From positions 1 to 55,464 of the forward strand of contig NZ_LGEG01000228.1 in assembly GCF_001280125.1 (NCBI RefSeq): a DNA stretch of 55,464 nt. The letters run 5' to 3'. The position numbers and the translations under genes are program-made. The notes below the pieces were generated by a model. The model was not told where the DNA came from. It did no database searches and was given only the letters and a program-made list of their open reading frames with translations. Positions within the stretch are counted from its first letter, which is position 1; every line of letters begins with the position of its first letter. This stretch comes from Streptomyces sp. NRRL F-6492. GTDB lineage: Bacteria > Actinomycetota > Actinomycetes > Streptomycetales > Streptomycetaceae. Shown here piece after piece: positions 18,033 through 26,522 of this stretch.

Positions 18033-18099
18033 GGCGCGAGGGGTGCGGCGGGCTGCCGCAGGAGGTGCGGCGGGGCTGGCGCGAGGGGTGCGGCGGGCT
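18033..18099. repeat. 22-bp direct repeat, period 45, at the nagE1 3' end
   Basis: The same 22 bases starting GGCGCGAGGGGTGCGG occur at 18033-18054 and 18078-18099, the second ending at the first base of the nagE1 stop codon. Related GGTGCGGCGGG units lie between. It is a small non-coding tandem duplication. Confidence 0.75.
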
Positions 18100-19397
18100 C
18101 ACTTCACGTTGTCGCGCTCCATCTCCGCCTCCACCTCCTCCGGCTCGCGGCCGGGGGTCGGGAGGTTGAACTTGGTGATCGCGAACCGGAAGATCACGTA
18201 GTACACGACCGCGAAGCCCAGCCCGATCGGGATGATCAGCCACGGCTTGGTCGCGAGGTTCCAGTTGATCACGTAGTCGATCAGACCGGCCGAGAAGCTG
18301 AAGCCGTCCTTCACGCCGAGCGCCCAGGTCACCGCCATCGAGACGCCGGTGAGCACCGCGTGGATCGCGTACAGCACCGGGGCGATGAAGAGGAACGAGT
18401 ACTCCAGCGGCTCGGTGATGCCGGTGACGAACGAGGTCAGGGCCACCGACAGCATCAGACCGCCGACCTCCTTGCGCCGGTGCGGCCTGGCGCAGTGGGT
18501 GATCGCGAGCGCCGCCGCCGGCAGCGCGAACATCATGATCGGGAAGAAGCCCGTCAGGAACTGCCCGGCGTTCGGGTCGCCCGCCAGGAACATGGGGATG
18601 TCACCGTGGACCACCGTGCCGTCCGGCTTCGTGTACGTGCCGAACTGGAACCAGATCGGCACGTTGAGGAACTGGTGGAGGCCGATGACGAGCAGCGCCC
18701 GGTTCGCCACGCCGAAGATGCCCGAACCCCACGCGCCGAGCCCGACCAGCCAGTCGCTGAAGCTCTCCAGGGCGTCGCCGATCGGCGGCCAGATCCACAG
18801 GCAGAGCGCGGCGAACGCGATCGCCACGAACGTCATGATGATCGGGACGAGACGGCGGCCGTTGAAGAAGCCCAGCCAGTCGACCAGCTTCTTCCGGTGG
18901 TAGCGCTGCCACAGGTACGCGGTGAACAGGCCCATGAGGATGCCGCCGAAGACGCCGGGGTTCTGGTACGTGTACCCCGCGAAGGAGTCGTCCGCGCCCA
19001 GGCAGCCGCCCACGATGTCCCGCGTCCCCTCGGGGCAGTCCTTCGGGAACTGACGGAGCACCGTGTAGTAGACGAGGAAGCCGACCACGGCCGCCAGCGC
19101 CGTCGAACCGTCCGCCTTCTTCGCCATGCCGATCGCGACGCCGATGCAGAACAGCAGCGGCAGGCCGAGGCTGCCGTCGAGCAGCGCGCCGCCCGCGCCC
19201 GCCATCACCTTGGCGACGTTGTCCCAGCCGAGGCCGTCGGCGCCGAAGACGTCCGGCTGCCCGAGCCGGTTGATGATGCCCGCGGCCGGCAGGACGGCGA
19301 TGGGGAGCTGGAGGCTGCGGCCCATCTTCTGGAGGCCCTGGAAGAGACCGCTGCCCCAGGACTTCTTCGGCGCGGCCGCGGCGCTGTCGCTACTCAT
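18099..19397 (-). CDS. nagE1: PTS N-acetylglucosamine-family EIIC paralogue (NagE1)
   Basis: A 432-residue EIIC closely similar to NagE2 over its whole length: GLFQGLQKMGRSLQLPIAVLPAAGI, GFFNGRRLVPIIM, VTGITEPLEYSF. It differs by an insertion with cysteines (FPKDCPEGTRDIVGGC) around residues 125-145, probably an extracellular loop. The ATG at 19397 follows GGGAGGAC by 7 bases; an in-frame extension of 8 codons is not needed. A perfect dre lies 48 bases upstream and nagF is divergent. Confidence 0.9.
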   Translation of the reverse strand: MSSDSAAAAPKKSWGSGLFQGLQKMGRSLQLPIAVLPAAGIINRLGQPDVFGADGLGWDNVAKVMAGAGGALLDGSLGLPLLFCIGVAIGMAKKADGSTALAAVVGFLVYYTVLRQFPKDCPEGTRDIVGGCLGADDSFAGYTYQNPGVFGGILMGLFTAYLWQRYHRKKLVDWLGFFNGRRLVPIIMTFVAIAFAALCLWIWPPIGDALESFSDWLVGLGAWGSGIFGVANRALLVIGLHQFLNVPIWFQFGTYTKPDGTVVHGDIPMFLAGDPNAGQFLTGFFPIMMFALPAAALAITHCARPHRRKEVGGLMLSVALTSFVTGITEPLEYSFLFIAPVLYAIHAVLTGVSMAVTWALGVKDGFSFSAGLIDYVINWNLATKPWLIIPIGLGFAVVYYVIFRFAITKFNLPTPGREPEEVEAEMERDNVK

Positions 19398-19444
19398 GGG
19401 CGTCCTCCCTGCCCGGAACAAGCCGGGTGCGCGTCTCGTTGCAC

Positions 19445-19460
19445 ACTGGTGTAGACCAGT
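19445..19460. promoter_or_regulatory. DasR responsive element between nagE1 and nagF
   Basis: ACTGGTGTAGACCAGT, a near-perfect dre palindrome, lies in the divergent region, 48 bases from the nagE1 start and 172 from nagF. One site could control both directions. Confidence 0.9.
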
Positions 19461-19631
19461 TGCGGTAGGCTCCGGGAGCCCGCTGGGGACAGGCCGCCGG
19501 TGATCGTCATCATTCGGCAGAACGGCGGCACTCGCTCGCGAAGTTGGGCCAACCGTGGGTTACCGTGGCAAAGCGGACCGCAGGTGCGCCGGGATTCGCG
19601 TCCTCGCGAACGGAACGACAGGGAGAAACAC

Positions 19632-19865
19632 ATGGCCACCAAGGCTGAGAAGATCGTCGCCGGGCTCGGCGGCATCGAGAACATCGAAGAGGTCGAAGGC
19701 TGCATCACCCGCCTGCGCACCGAGGTCGTGGACGCCGCCCTCGTCGACGAGGCCGCCCTGAAGGCCGCCGGCGCCCACGGCGTCGTGAAGATGGGCACCG
19801 CCATCCAGGTCGTCATCGGCACCGACGCGGACCCGATCGCCGCGGAGATCGAAGACCTGATGTGA
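19632..19865 (+). CDS. nagF: PTS N-acetylglucosamine EIIB (NagF)
   Basis: A 77-residue stand-alone EIIB domain that passes phosphate from EIIA to the sugar. The phosphorylated cysteine is in EGCITRLRTEV (about residue 25), as in glucose-family EIIB. The chain ends TAIQVVIGTDADPIAAEIEDLM. The ATG follows GGGAGA by 6 bases. It serves the divergent NagE1 and the neighbouring NagE2. Confidence 0.93.
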   Translation: MATKAEKIVAGLGGIENIEEVEGCITRLRTEVVDAALVDEAALKAAGAHGVVKMGTAIQVVIGTDADPIAAEIEDLM

Positions 19866-19899
19866 GGACCTGATGCGAGCGACCGACTCGCATCGGCAG

Positions 19900-19927
19900 G
19901 GGCCCGTTCCGGCAGGGGAACGGGCCC
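19900..19927 (+). terminator. hairpin terminator after nagF
   Basis: GGGCCCGTTCC (19900-19910) pairs with GGAACGGGCCC (19917-19927), an 11-bp perfect stem, followed by TTCG. A further GGGGAACGGGCCC copy lies at about 19960. Confidence 0.8.
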
Positions 19928-19998
19928 TTCGCCGTACCCGGGCACCCGGGCGCCCGGCGGGGAACGGGCCCCTCCCCGTGTCCCGCTAGGCTCGACCC

Positions 19999-20730
<732 letters not shown>

Positions 20731-20828
20731 GGAACCCTGCGGGGCGCCACGGCGTCCTGACGGACAACGGGCGCGCGGATACGATCCGTGCGCCCGCCCG
20801 CCCGTCCCACCCAGGGGGAGGACCCACC

Positions 20829-21209
20829 TTGAAGCGCCGCATCGCACTCGCCGTGGCCACGGCCGCCACGCTCACCACCGTCCTGAGCGGCTGCGCGGCC
20901 CTCGACACCGCCATGGACTGCGTCAAGACCGCCGACGCGATAGCCACCTCGGTGAGCAAGCTCCAGCAGGCCGTCTCCAGCGCCTCGAACGACCCGACGC
21001 AGATCGAGGAGGCCCTGACCTCGATCTCCACCGAACTGGGCAACCTCAAGAACACCACCGACAACGCGGACCTCTCCAAGGCCGTCGACGACCTGAACAA
21101 GGGCGTCGACTCCGTCCGCACGGCGGTCAAGAACGGCGACACCACCCCGGACGTCACGCCGATCACGAACGCGGCGGGCGAGGTCACGAAGGTCTGCACA
21201 CCGGGCTGA
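20829..21209 (+). CDS. small lipoprotein of unknown function
   Basis: A 126-residue predicted lipoprotein. The TTG start is chosen because GGGGGAGG lies 7 bases before it and the frame then opens directly into KRRIALAVATAATLTTVLSGC, with lipobox LSGC. The mature part is a helical, Ser/Asn/Thr-rich stretch with coiled-coil character (SVSKLQQAVSSAS, ISTELGNLKNTT, VDDLNKGVDSVRTAV) and a second Cys near the end. No enzymatic motif is seen. It sits between rph and rdgB. Confidence 0.78.
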   Translation: MKRRIALAVATAATLTTVLSGCAALDTAMDCVKTADAIATSVSKLQQAVSSASNDPTQIEEALTSISTELGNLKNTTDNADLSKAVDDLNKGVDSVRTAVKNGDTTPDVTPITNAAGEVTKVCTPG

Positions 21210-21232
21210 CCGCTCCCGGGATAATCAAGGGC

Positions 21233-21835
21233 ATGACCCGTCTGATCCTCGCCACCCGCAACGCGGGAAAGATCACCGAACTCCACGCGATCCTCGCCGA
21301 CGCGGGCCTCGACCTCGAACTCGTCGGCGCGGACGCGTATCCGGAGGTGCCCGACGTCAAGGAGACCGGCGTCACCTTCGCGGAGAACGCCCTCCTCAAG
21401 GCCCACGCCCTCGCGCGGGCCACCGGCCTGCCCGCCGTCGCCGACGACTCGGGCCTCTGCGTCGACGTCCTCAACGGCGCCCCCGGCATCTTCTCCGCCC
21501 GCTGGTCCGGCACCCACGGCGACGACCGCGCCAACCTGGACCTGCTCCTGGCCCAGCTCTCCGACATCGCGGACGAACACCGCGGCGCCTACTTCGCCTG
21601 CGCCGCCGCCCTCGCCCTCCCGGACGGCACGGAACGCGTCGTCGAGGGCACCCTGCCGGGCACCCTCCGCCACACCCCGGTCGGCACCAACGGCTTCGGC
21701 TACGACCCGATCCTCCAGCCCGAGGGCCACGACGTCACCTGCGCGGAACTGACCCCGGCCGAGAAGAACGCGATCAGCCACCGCGGCAAGGCGTTCCGGG
21801 CGCTGGTGCCGGTGGTGCGGGAGCTGCTGGGCTGA
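21233..21835 (+). CDS. rdgB: RdgB/HAM1 XTP/dITP pyrophosphatase
   Basis: A 200-residue enzyme that hydrolyses deaminated purine nucleoside triphosphates, keeping them from DNA. The family motifs are LILATRNAGKITEL at the N-terminus, GVTFAENALLKAHALA, VADDSGLCVDVLNGAPGIFSARW, and NGFGYDPIL with SHRGKAFRAL at the end. It starts at the only sensible ATG. A 13-bp hairpin follows, shared with the convergent tRNA. Confidence 0.95.
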   Translation: MTRLILATRNAGKITELHAILADAGLDLELVGADAYPEVPDVKETGVTFAENALLKAHALARATGLPAVADDSGLCVDVLNGAPGIFSARWSGTHGDDRANLDLLLAQLSDIADEHRGAYFACAAALALPDGTERVVEGTLPGTLRHTPVGTNGFGYDPILQPEGHDVTCAELTPAEKNAISHRGKAFRALVPVVRELLG

Positions 21836-21842
21836 GGCATGA

Positions 21843-21882
21843 CTGTGGCCTGCGAATCAAGCCTTCGACTCGCAGGCCACAG
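21843..21882. terminator. hairpin between convergent rdgB and tRNA-Leu
   Basis: CTGTGGCCTGCGA (21843-21855) pairs perfectly with TCGCAGGCCACAG (21870-21882). It lies 8 bases after the rdgB stop and 5 bases from the tRNA 3' end. Confidence 0.85.
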
Positions 21883-21886
21883 GGAG

Positions 21887-21970
21887 TGCGGCCGGTGGGA
21901 TTCGAACCCACACAGGATTTCTCCCAGATGCCCCTAAAACACCCGCCGATACCAGTTTGGCTACGGCCGC
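21887..21970 (-). tRNA. tRNA-Leu (anticodon UAG)
   Basis: On the minus strand the 84-base gene folds with acceptor GCGGCCG/CGGCCGC and discriminator A, a D arm with GGT, anticodon loop TTTAGGG (anticodon UAG at 21936-21934), a class II variable arm GGGA-GAAA-TCC, and T arm GTGGG-TTCGAAT-CCCAC. No 3' CCA is encoded. UAG reads the CUA Leu codon, rare in this GC-rich genome. The long variable arm confirms Leu. Confidence 0.93.
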
Positions 21971-21989
21971 CTACCTGACATGGTAGCGG

Positions 21990-22921
21990 TCACTTGATGC
22001 TCGTTTGCGGGGGACGGCGATGCTTCCCGCGACACCACGTCTCAGTCATCGAGTGGCAGTTGAGGCAGAGATAACGAAGGTTCTCCCGGCGATTGTCGAG
22101 TCAGTCACCGTTGATGTGGTCGATCTGCAGAGTGATGGGCCGGTCCCGCCATTCACCTTCGTTCCCGCACTCGACGCAGCGGTACGGAACGCCCACCTCG
22201 GTGAGGGCGCGGTGGCCCGCACCGCACCCCACGTCCGCCGCTTGAAGTGCGAGGTGTCGAGGCCGAGCCCGGCCACCCACCGCCTGACCCGCCGGTGGTT
22301 CTGGTCGCTCACCGGGAGCCCGAGGGCCCGCATCACGTCGGCGAAGCTGGTGGCCCCGTCCACCGCTGCCCGCAGACTCTCCTCGGGCACATGGGCACGC
22401 CTGTGGGTGAAGTGGGCGATGTCGATGCCCCGCTCGTGCAGCATGTGCCTGAGCGCGGCACGGGACCGGCTGTCGTCGGCCACGCCCAACAGGCGGGCCA
22501 CCTCTCTGACGCCGAGTGCGGCTGCCACCGCTGTCCGGAGCTCGTCCGTGGTGAACGGCAGATCCGTGGTCGAGCGGTTCAGCCCCGGGAAATGACCGAC
22601 GTCGATTCCGGCCGCCGCGATACGGCGCCGGATGTGCGAGAGGGTTCCGGTCGCCGGTGGCACCCCGAGCTTCTGTACGACTTCGCGCAGCGTCGTCGAG
22701 GTGGCGACGGCTTCGGCGATGGCGTCGTCCGTGTACTTGCGCCAAGGGCTGCGCTGCTTGAAATGGCTGGTGTCGATGCCGTACTCGGCGACCTTCGACT
22801 GCAGTGCCCGGCGTCGCCCACCGCTCTCGGCGACCCCGAGCCGCCGCATCAGATCCGCCCACCCCCTCGACTCCGCCACGGCGGCGCCGAGCCGTTCCCG
22901 CGTGTACGCGCTCGTCCCCAT
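21990..22921 (-). pseudogene. decayed HNH endonuclease with four N-terminal repeats
   Basis: The frame from ATG 22921 (behind AGGAGGGGG) encodes four units of about 55 residues, each ending in a GIDxxHF-type motif (GIDTSHFK, GIDVGHFP, GIDIAHFT, GLDTSHFK). Near 22225 the coding sense jumps to another frame, which reads RALTEVGVPYRCVECGNEG and then LQIDHINGD, the CxxC and HNH core. It meets TGA at 22103-22101 where homologues have Trp, after which LDNRRENLRYLCLNCHS continues in frame to TGA at 21990. A frame break, probably a deletion after KRRTWG, plus a nonsense codon make it inactive. Confidence 0.85.
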
Positions 22922-23018
22922 CCGGCCCCCTCCTTGTACGGATCTCGTACAGATCAACGAGCCGAATATCGGACGGTCACGTCATATCGCGTACGAATAT
23001 CGCAACCGGCGGGAAAGG

Positions 23019-23060
23019 CGAACGGCCCGCGCCGGAAGCGAAACCGGTGCGGGCCGTTCG
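23019..23060 (-). terminator. hairpin terminator after the MHS transporter
   Basis: A 17-bp stem (23019-23035 with 23044-23060, one G-U) built on CGAACGGCCCGC/GCGGGCCGTTCG, with loop AAGCGAAA. It starts 15 bases beyond the transporter stop. Confidence 0.85.
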
Positions 23061-23074
23061 TCGAAGAGGAGAGG

Positions 23075-24571
23075 TCAGAACTTCGGCTCCGGTGCCCGGG
23101 CCATCACCATCTCCGCCGCCTCCTCGTGGGTCTCCACCGACGGGGGCGAGCCCTCCAGGGGCTGCTGGGCCGTCTCCTTCATGCAGGCCACGGCGATGAC
23201 GCCGACGAGGGCCGCGCCCATCGCGTAGTACGCCGGCATCAGGTTGTTCCCGGTCGCGCCGATCAGGGCCGTGATCACGAGGGGGGTCGTGCCGCCGAAG
23301 AGGGAGGTGGAGAGGTTGTAGCCCACCGAGAGGGAGCCGTAGCGGACGTCCGTGGGGAAGAGGGCCGGGAGCGCCGCCGACATGGTGCCGAGCATGCAGA
23401 CGAGGGAGAGGCCCAGCATCAGCATGCCCGCCGTGATCGCCGGGATCCCGCCCCGGCCGATCAGCAGGAACGCCGGGAGGGAGAGGAAGAGGAAGCCCAG
23501 CATGCCCGCCATCAGGACCGGCTTGCGGCCGAAGCGGTCGTTCAGCCTGCCCACCCGGGTGATGACCAGCATGAGGAGCACCATCACCAGGAGCAGGATC
23601 AGCAGGCCGTGGGTCTCGCTGTAGCCGAGCTCGTCCGAGAGGTACGTCGGCATGTACGACAGGACCATGTAGTCGGTGATGTTGTACGCGCCCACCAGCG
23701 CGACGCACAGCAGCAGCATCGGCCACTGCCGCCGGAAGATCTTCGCCAGGTCGCCCTTGGTCGTGGTCTCCACCGCGTCCGCCGCCTCCGAGGGGTGCGC
23801 CGCGTCGGACTCCAGGCGCTGGAACGCCGGCGTCTCGTCGAGCCGCATCCGCAGGTGGAGGCCGACCAGGCCCAGCGGCCCCGCCACCAGGAACGGCACG
23901 CGCCAGCCCCAGGCCTCCATCGTGTCGGAGCCGAGCCACGCGGTGAGCGCCGTCACCAGGCCGGCCGCGCCGACGTACCCCGCCAGGGTGCCGAACTCCA
24001 GGAAGCTGCCGAAGTAGCCCCGGCGCCGGTCGGGCGCGTACTCGGCGATGAAGGTCGAGGCCCCGCCGTACTCACCGCCGGTCGAGAAGCCCTGGAGCAT
24101 CCGGAAGGAGATCAGGAGGACCGGCGCCCAGAAGCCGATGGAGGCGTACGACGGGATCAGGCCGATCGCGAAGGTGCCGGCCGCCATCAGGATCATGGTC
24201 AGCGCGAGGACCTTCTTGCGGCCGAGCCGGTCGCCCATCGGGCCGAAGAACATGCCGCCGAGCGGGCGGACCAGGAAGGCGACGGCGAACGTCGCGAACG
24301 ACGACAGGAGCTGGACCGTGTCGTTCCCGGACGGGAAGAAGACGTGTCCGAGGGTGACGGCGAGGTAGGCGTAGATCCCGAAGTCGAACCACTCCATGGC
24401 GTTGCCGAGCGAGGCCGCCCGCACGGCCCGCCTGACCGCCGCCTCGTCCGTCACCGTGATGTCGGTCCGCCGCAGCCGGGGCTGCTTGCGCCGGTTGACG
24501 GCCCTGAAGAGCCGGGGGTGGCGTCTCAGGGCCCCGGGGTCGGCCGCGGGGTCGTGATCGGTGGCCGGCAT
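23075..24571 (-). CDS. MFS transporter of the metabolite:H+ symporter (MHS, ProP-like) family
   Basis: A 498-residue, 12-helix symporter. MHS hallmarks are SLGNAMEWFDFGIYAYLAV in the first helix, RPLGGMFFGPMGDRLGRKKVL in the 2-3 loop, and SFRMLQGFSTGGEYGGASTFIAEYAP. ProP, shikimate and alpha-ketoglutarate carriers share these, so proline/betaine uptake is possible but unproven. The C-terminus is a polar tail with ETHEEAAEMV. The ATG at 24571 follows GAGAGGACG; the 21-codon upstream extension is arginine-rich and unlikely. Confidence 0.9.
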   Translation of the reverse strand: MPATDHDPAADPGALRRHPRLFRAVNRRKQPRLRRTDITVTDEAAVRRAVRAASLGNAMEWFDFGIYAYLAVTLGHVFFPSGNDTVQLLSSFATFAVAFLVRPLGGMFFGPMGDRLGRKKVLALTMILMAAGTFAIGLIPSYASIGFWAPVLLISFRMLQGFSTGGEYGGASTFIAEYAPDRRRGYFGSFLEFGTLAGYVGAAGLVTALTAWLGSDTMEAWGWRVPFLVAGPLGLVGLHLRMRLDETPAFQRLESDAAHPSEAADAVETTTKGDLAKIFRRQWPMLLLCVALVGAYNITDYMVLSYMPTYLSDELGYSETHGLLILLLVMVLLMLVITRVGRLNDRFGRKPVLMAGMLGFLFLSLPAFLLIGRGGIPAITAGMLMLGLSLVCMLGTMSAALPALFPTDVRYGSLSVGYNLSTSLFGGTTPLVITALIGATGNNLMPAYYAMGAALVGVIAVACMKETAQQPLEGSPPSVETHEEAAEMVMARAPEPKF

Positions 24572-24634
24572 GACCGTTCGTCCTCTCTCCGGAAACACAC
24601 AAGAGGCTCTCCTGCGCGGTCGTGCCGTTCGCAA

Positions 24635-24663
24635 ACGGGGATCGTCCGGAGTGCGATCCCCGT
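24635..24663 (-). terminator. hairpin terminator after bcp
   Basis: ACGGGGATCG (24635-24644) pairs with CGATCCCCGT (24654-24663) across a 9-base loop. It lies 3' of the peroxiredoxin gene on the minus strand. Confidence 0.75.
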
Positions 24664-24679
24664 CACGTTCCGGGGGGTG

Positions 24680-25153
24680 TCAGGCCTCGACGCCCAGGTC
24701 CCGGATGATCTTGGCGACGTGGCCGGTGGCCTTCACGTTGTAGAGGGCGCGCTCGACCTTGCCCTCCTCGTCCACGACGACGGTGGAGCGGATCACGCCC
24801 GTCACCGTCTTGCCGTACAGCTTCTTCTCGCCGAAGGCGCCGTACGCCTCCAGGACCTTCTTCTCCGGGTCGCCGACCAGGGTGACCTCCAGGTCCTCCT
24901 TCTCGCGGAACTTCGCCAGCTTCTCCGGCTTGTCCGGGGACACGCCGATGACGTCGTACCCCGCGCCCGCGAGCAGCTCCAGGTTGTCGGTGAAGTCGCA
25001 GGCCTGCTTGGTGCAGCCGGGGGTGAGGGCGGCGGGGTAGAAGTAGACGATGACCTTGCGGCCCCGGTGGTCCGCGAGGGAGACCTCGTCGCCGTCCGCG
25101 TCGGGAAGGGTGAAGGCGGGGGCGGTGTCGCCGGGCTGCAGTCGCTCGCTCAT
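24680..25153 (-). CDS. bcp: thioredoxin-dependent peroxiredoxin, BCP type
   Basis: A 157-residue peroxidase reducing H2O2 and organic peroxides. The peroxidatic and resolving cysteines are five apart in LTPGCTKQACDF (about residues 47 and 52), the atypical 2-Cys BCP arrangement. It has GVSPDKPEKLAKF and ends KIIRDLGVEA. The ATG at 25153 is preceded by GAGGAGA at 6 bases. Confidence 0.94.
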   Translation of the reverse strand: MSERLQPGDTAPAFTLPDADGDEVSLADHRGRKVIVYFYPAALTPGCTKQACDFTDNLELLAGAGYDVIGVSPDKPEKLAKFREKEDLEVTLVGDPEKKVLEAYGAFGEKKLYGKTVTGVIRSTVVVDEEGKVERALYNVKATGHVAKIIRDLGVEA

Positions 25154-25252
25154 GGCTCTCCTCGGGAAACGTTCGCGTACGCGTGCAGAGCCTAATGGGG
25201 GTCTGGGGCGACCCTTCGGCGGCGGAACTGACAGACTGTCCGTCAACGACCG

Positions 25253-25279
25253 GATCACGACGATCACGGCGATCACGAC
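25253..25279. repeat. three 9-bp tandem units GATCACGAC
   Basis: GATCACGAC, GATCACGGC, GATCACGAC occur head to tail just upstream of the DUF3618 ribosome site. A GACAG-A-CTGTC palindrome lies at 25230-25240. These could form part of a promoter; no regulator is known. Confidence 0.5.
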
Positions 25280-25294
25280 TACGGAGGCAGTGCG

Positions 25295-25615
25295 GTGTCG
25301 GACGCCAGGACCCCTGCGCAGATCGAGGCGGACATCGTCCGCCGACGCGAGCAGCTCGCCGTCACTCTCGACGAGATCGGCATTCGGGTGCACCCGAAGA
25401 CGATCATCGGCGACGCGAAGGCGAAGGTGGCCTCGACGGTCGACCAGACCGCCGGCCGCGCCTTCGTCGCCGTCAACCGGGTCGTCTCGGACGTGAAGGC
25501 CCGTTTCACCCACGCGGACGGCGCGCCCCGCCTGGAGCGGGTGGTGCCGGCGGCGCTCGCGGTCGTCGCGGTCGTCGGGCTGATCACCGTCGTCGGCCGC
25601 AAGGGCAAGGGGTGA
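25295..25615 (+). CDS. DUF3618 family membrane-anchored protein
   Basis: A 106-residue protein with the DUF3618 start RTPAQIEADIVRRREQLAVTLDEIG (residues 5-30), a helical middle, and one C-terminal membrane helix (RVVPAALAVVAVVGLITVV). The GTG at 25295 follows GGAGG by about 7 bases. The family is common in actinobacteria and has no settled function. Confidence 0.85.
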   Translation: MSDARTPAQIEADIVRRREQLAVTLDEIGIRVHPKTIIGDAKAKVASTVDQTAGRAFVAVNRVVSDVKARFTHADGAPRLERVVPAALAVVAVVGLITVVGRKGKG

Positions 25616-25707
25616 CGGCTCCGGGCCCCCCTGGTGCGGCCGGTGGCGCGGCGTCCGCGCACGGGTTCCGTGCACGGGCGACACGCCCGGGCGGGTAGGT
25701 TCACCCC

Positions 25708-26046
25708 GTGAGCGAGAACACGCACGACAAGCTGCCCATCCGGATGCTCCACGACCGGGTCCTGGTCCGTACCGACTCCCCGGAGGGGGAGCGGCGTTCC
25801 GGCGGCGGCATCCTGATCCCGGCGACCGCCGCCGTCGGCCGCCGCCTCGCCTGGGCCGAGGTGGTCGCGATCGGTCAGAACGTCCGTACCGTCGAGACCG
25901 GCGACCGGGTCCTGTACGACCCCGAGGACCGCGCCGAGGTCGAGGTGCGGGGCGTCGCGTACGTCCTGATGCGGGAGCGCGACCTGCACGCGGTGGCGGC
26001 GGACCGGTTCCAGGGGACGTCCGACTCGACCGGGCTCTACCTGTAG
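25708..26046 (+). CDS. GroES-family co-chaperonin paralogue
   Basis: A 112-residue GroES-like protein. The fold is recognisable from IRMLHDRVLVRTDSPEGERRSGGGILIP, where the mobile-loop region GERRSGGGILIP is conserved, and from VLYDPEDRAEVEVRGVAYVLMRE. No groEL is next to it, so it is probably an accessory paralogue. It has a polar C-terminal extension (ADRFQGTSDSTGLYL) absent from standard GroES. GTG start. Confidence 0.85.
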   Translation: MSENTHDKLPIRMLHDRVLVRTDSPEGERRSGGGILIPATAAVGRRLAWAEVVAIGQNVRTVETGDRVLYDPEDRAEVEVRGVAYVLMRERDLHAVAADRFQGTSDSTGLYL

Positions 26047-26063
26047 GCGGACGAACCTCCACG

Positions 26064-26093
26064 AGGCCCCGGTGACCATGGTCACCGGGGCCT
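26064..26093 (+). terminator. perfect 30-bp palindromic terminator after the GroES paralogue
   Basis: AGGCCCCGGTGACCA with its exact complement forms 15-base arms, followed by CCGCCCTTTCTTT. It starts 17 bases beyond the stop. Confidence 0.88.
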
Positions 26094-26121
26094 CCGCCCT
26101 TTCTTTGCTAGCCTGGAAGGA

Positions 26122-26165
26122 CCCCGACGAGACGCGCCGTACCGGGTACACGACAAGACGACGCA
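26122..26165 (+). promoter_or_regulatory. guanidine-III (ykkC-III) riboswitch
   Basis: The stretch has the two conserved boxes in order: CCCCGACGAG, then CGCGCCGTACCGGGTAC, then CGACAAGACGACGC. This is nearly the layout of the Thermobifida fusca guanidine-III aptamer as I recall it, including ACGAG, GCGCCGUACC and GACAAGACG. It lies 36 bases before an SMR exporter of the guanidinium type. Guanidine binding should turn the gene on. Confidence 0.9.
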
Positions 26166-26201
26166 CCCCTTGTTGTTCCGTCTCACGGAGGTGCCGTCGT
26201 C

Positions 26202-26522
26202 ATGGCCTGGATCCTGCTCGTCGTCGCGGGTCTGCTGGAAGTCGCCTGGTCGATCGGGATGAAGTACACCGACGGGTTCACCCGTCTCTGGCCGAGCGTG
26301 TTCACCGGCGCCGGGATCGTCGCCTCCATGCTGCTGCTGTCGCAGGCCGCCAAGACGCTGCCGATCGGTACGGCGTACGGCGTGTGGGTCGGCATCGGCG
26401 CGGCCGGCGCGGCGGTGTTCGGCATGGTGGTGCTGGGGGAGCCGGCGACCGCCGCCCGCGTCTTCTTCGTCTGTCTGCTGCTCGTGGCCGTGGTGGGTCT
26501 GAAGGCGACCTCGGGTCACTGA
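26202..26522 (+). CDS. gdx: guanidinium exporter of the SMR family (Gdx/SugE)
   Basis: A 106-residue four-helix transporter. The conserved membrane Glu lies in LLEVAWSIGMKYTDGFTRLWPS (about residue 13), the signature of the Gdx subtype rather than EmrE. AYGVWVGIGAAGAAVFG and the final VVGLKATSGH fit too. Gdx proteins work as antiparallel dimers exporting guanidinium in exchange for protons. Control by the guanidine-III riboswitch just upstream supports this. Its last 7 bases overlap the convergent penicillin-binding protein gene. Confidence 0.93.
   Translation: MAWILLVVAGLLEVAWSIGMKYTDGFTRLWPSVFTGAGIVASMLLLSQAAKTLPIGTAYGVWVGIGAAGAAVFGMVVLGEPATAARVFFVCLLLVAVVGLKATSGH

Noticed and set aside
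21887..22921. tRNA-Leu as attachment site of an element containing the HNH gene
   Set aside because: No second copy of the tRNA 3' end was found downstream and no integrase is nearby.
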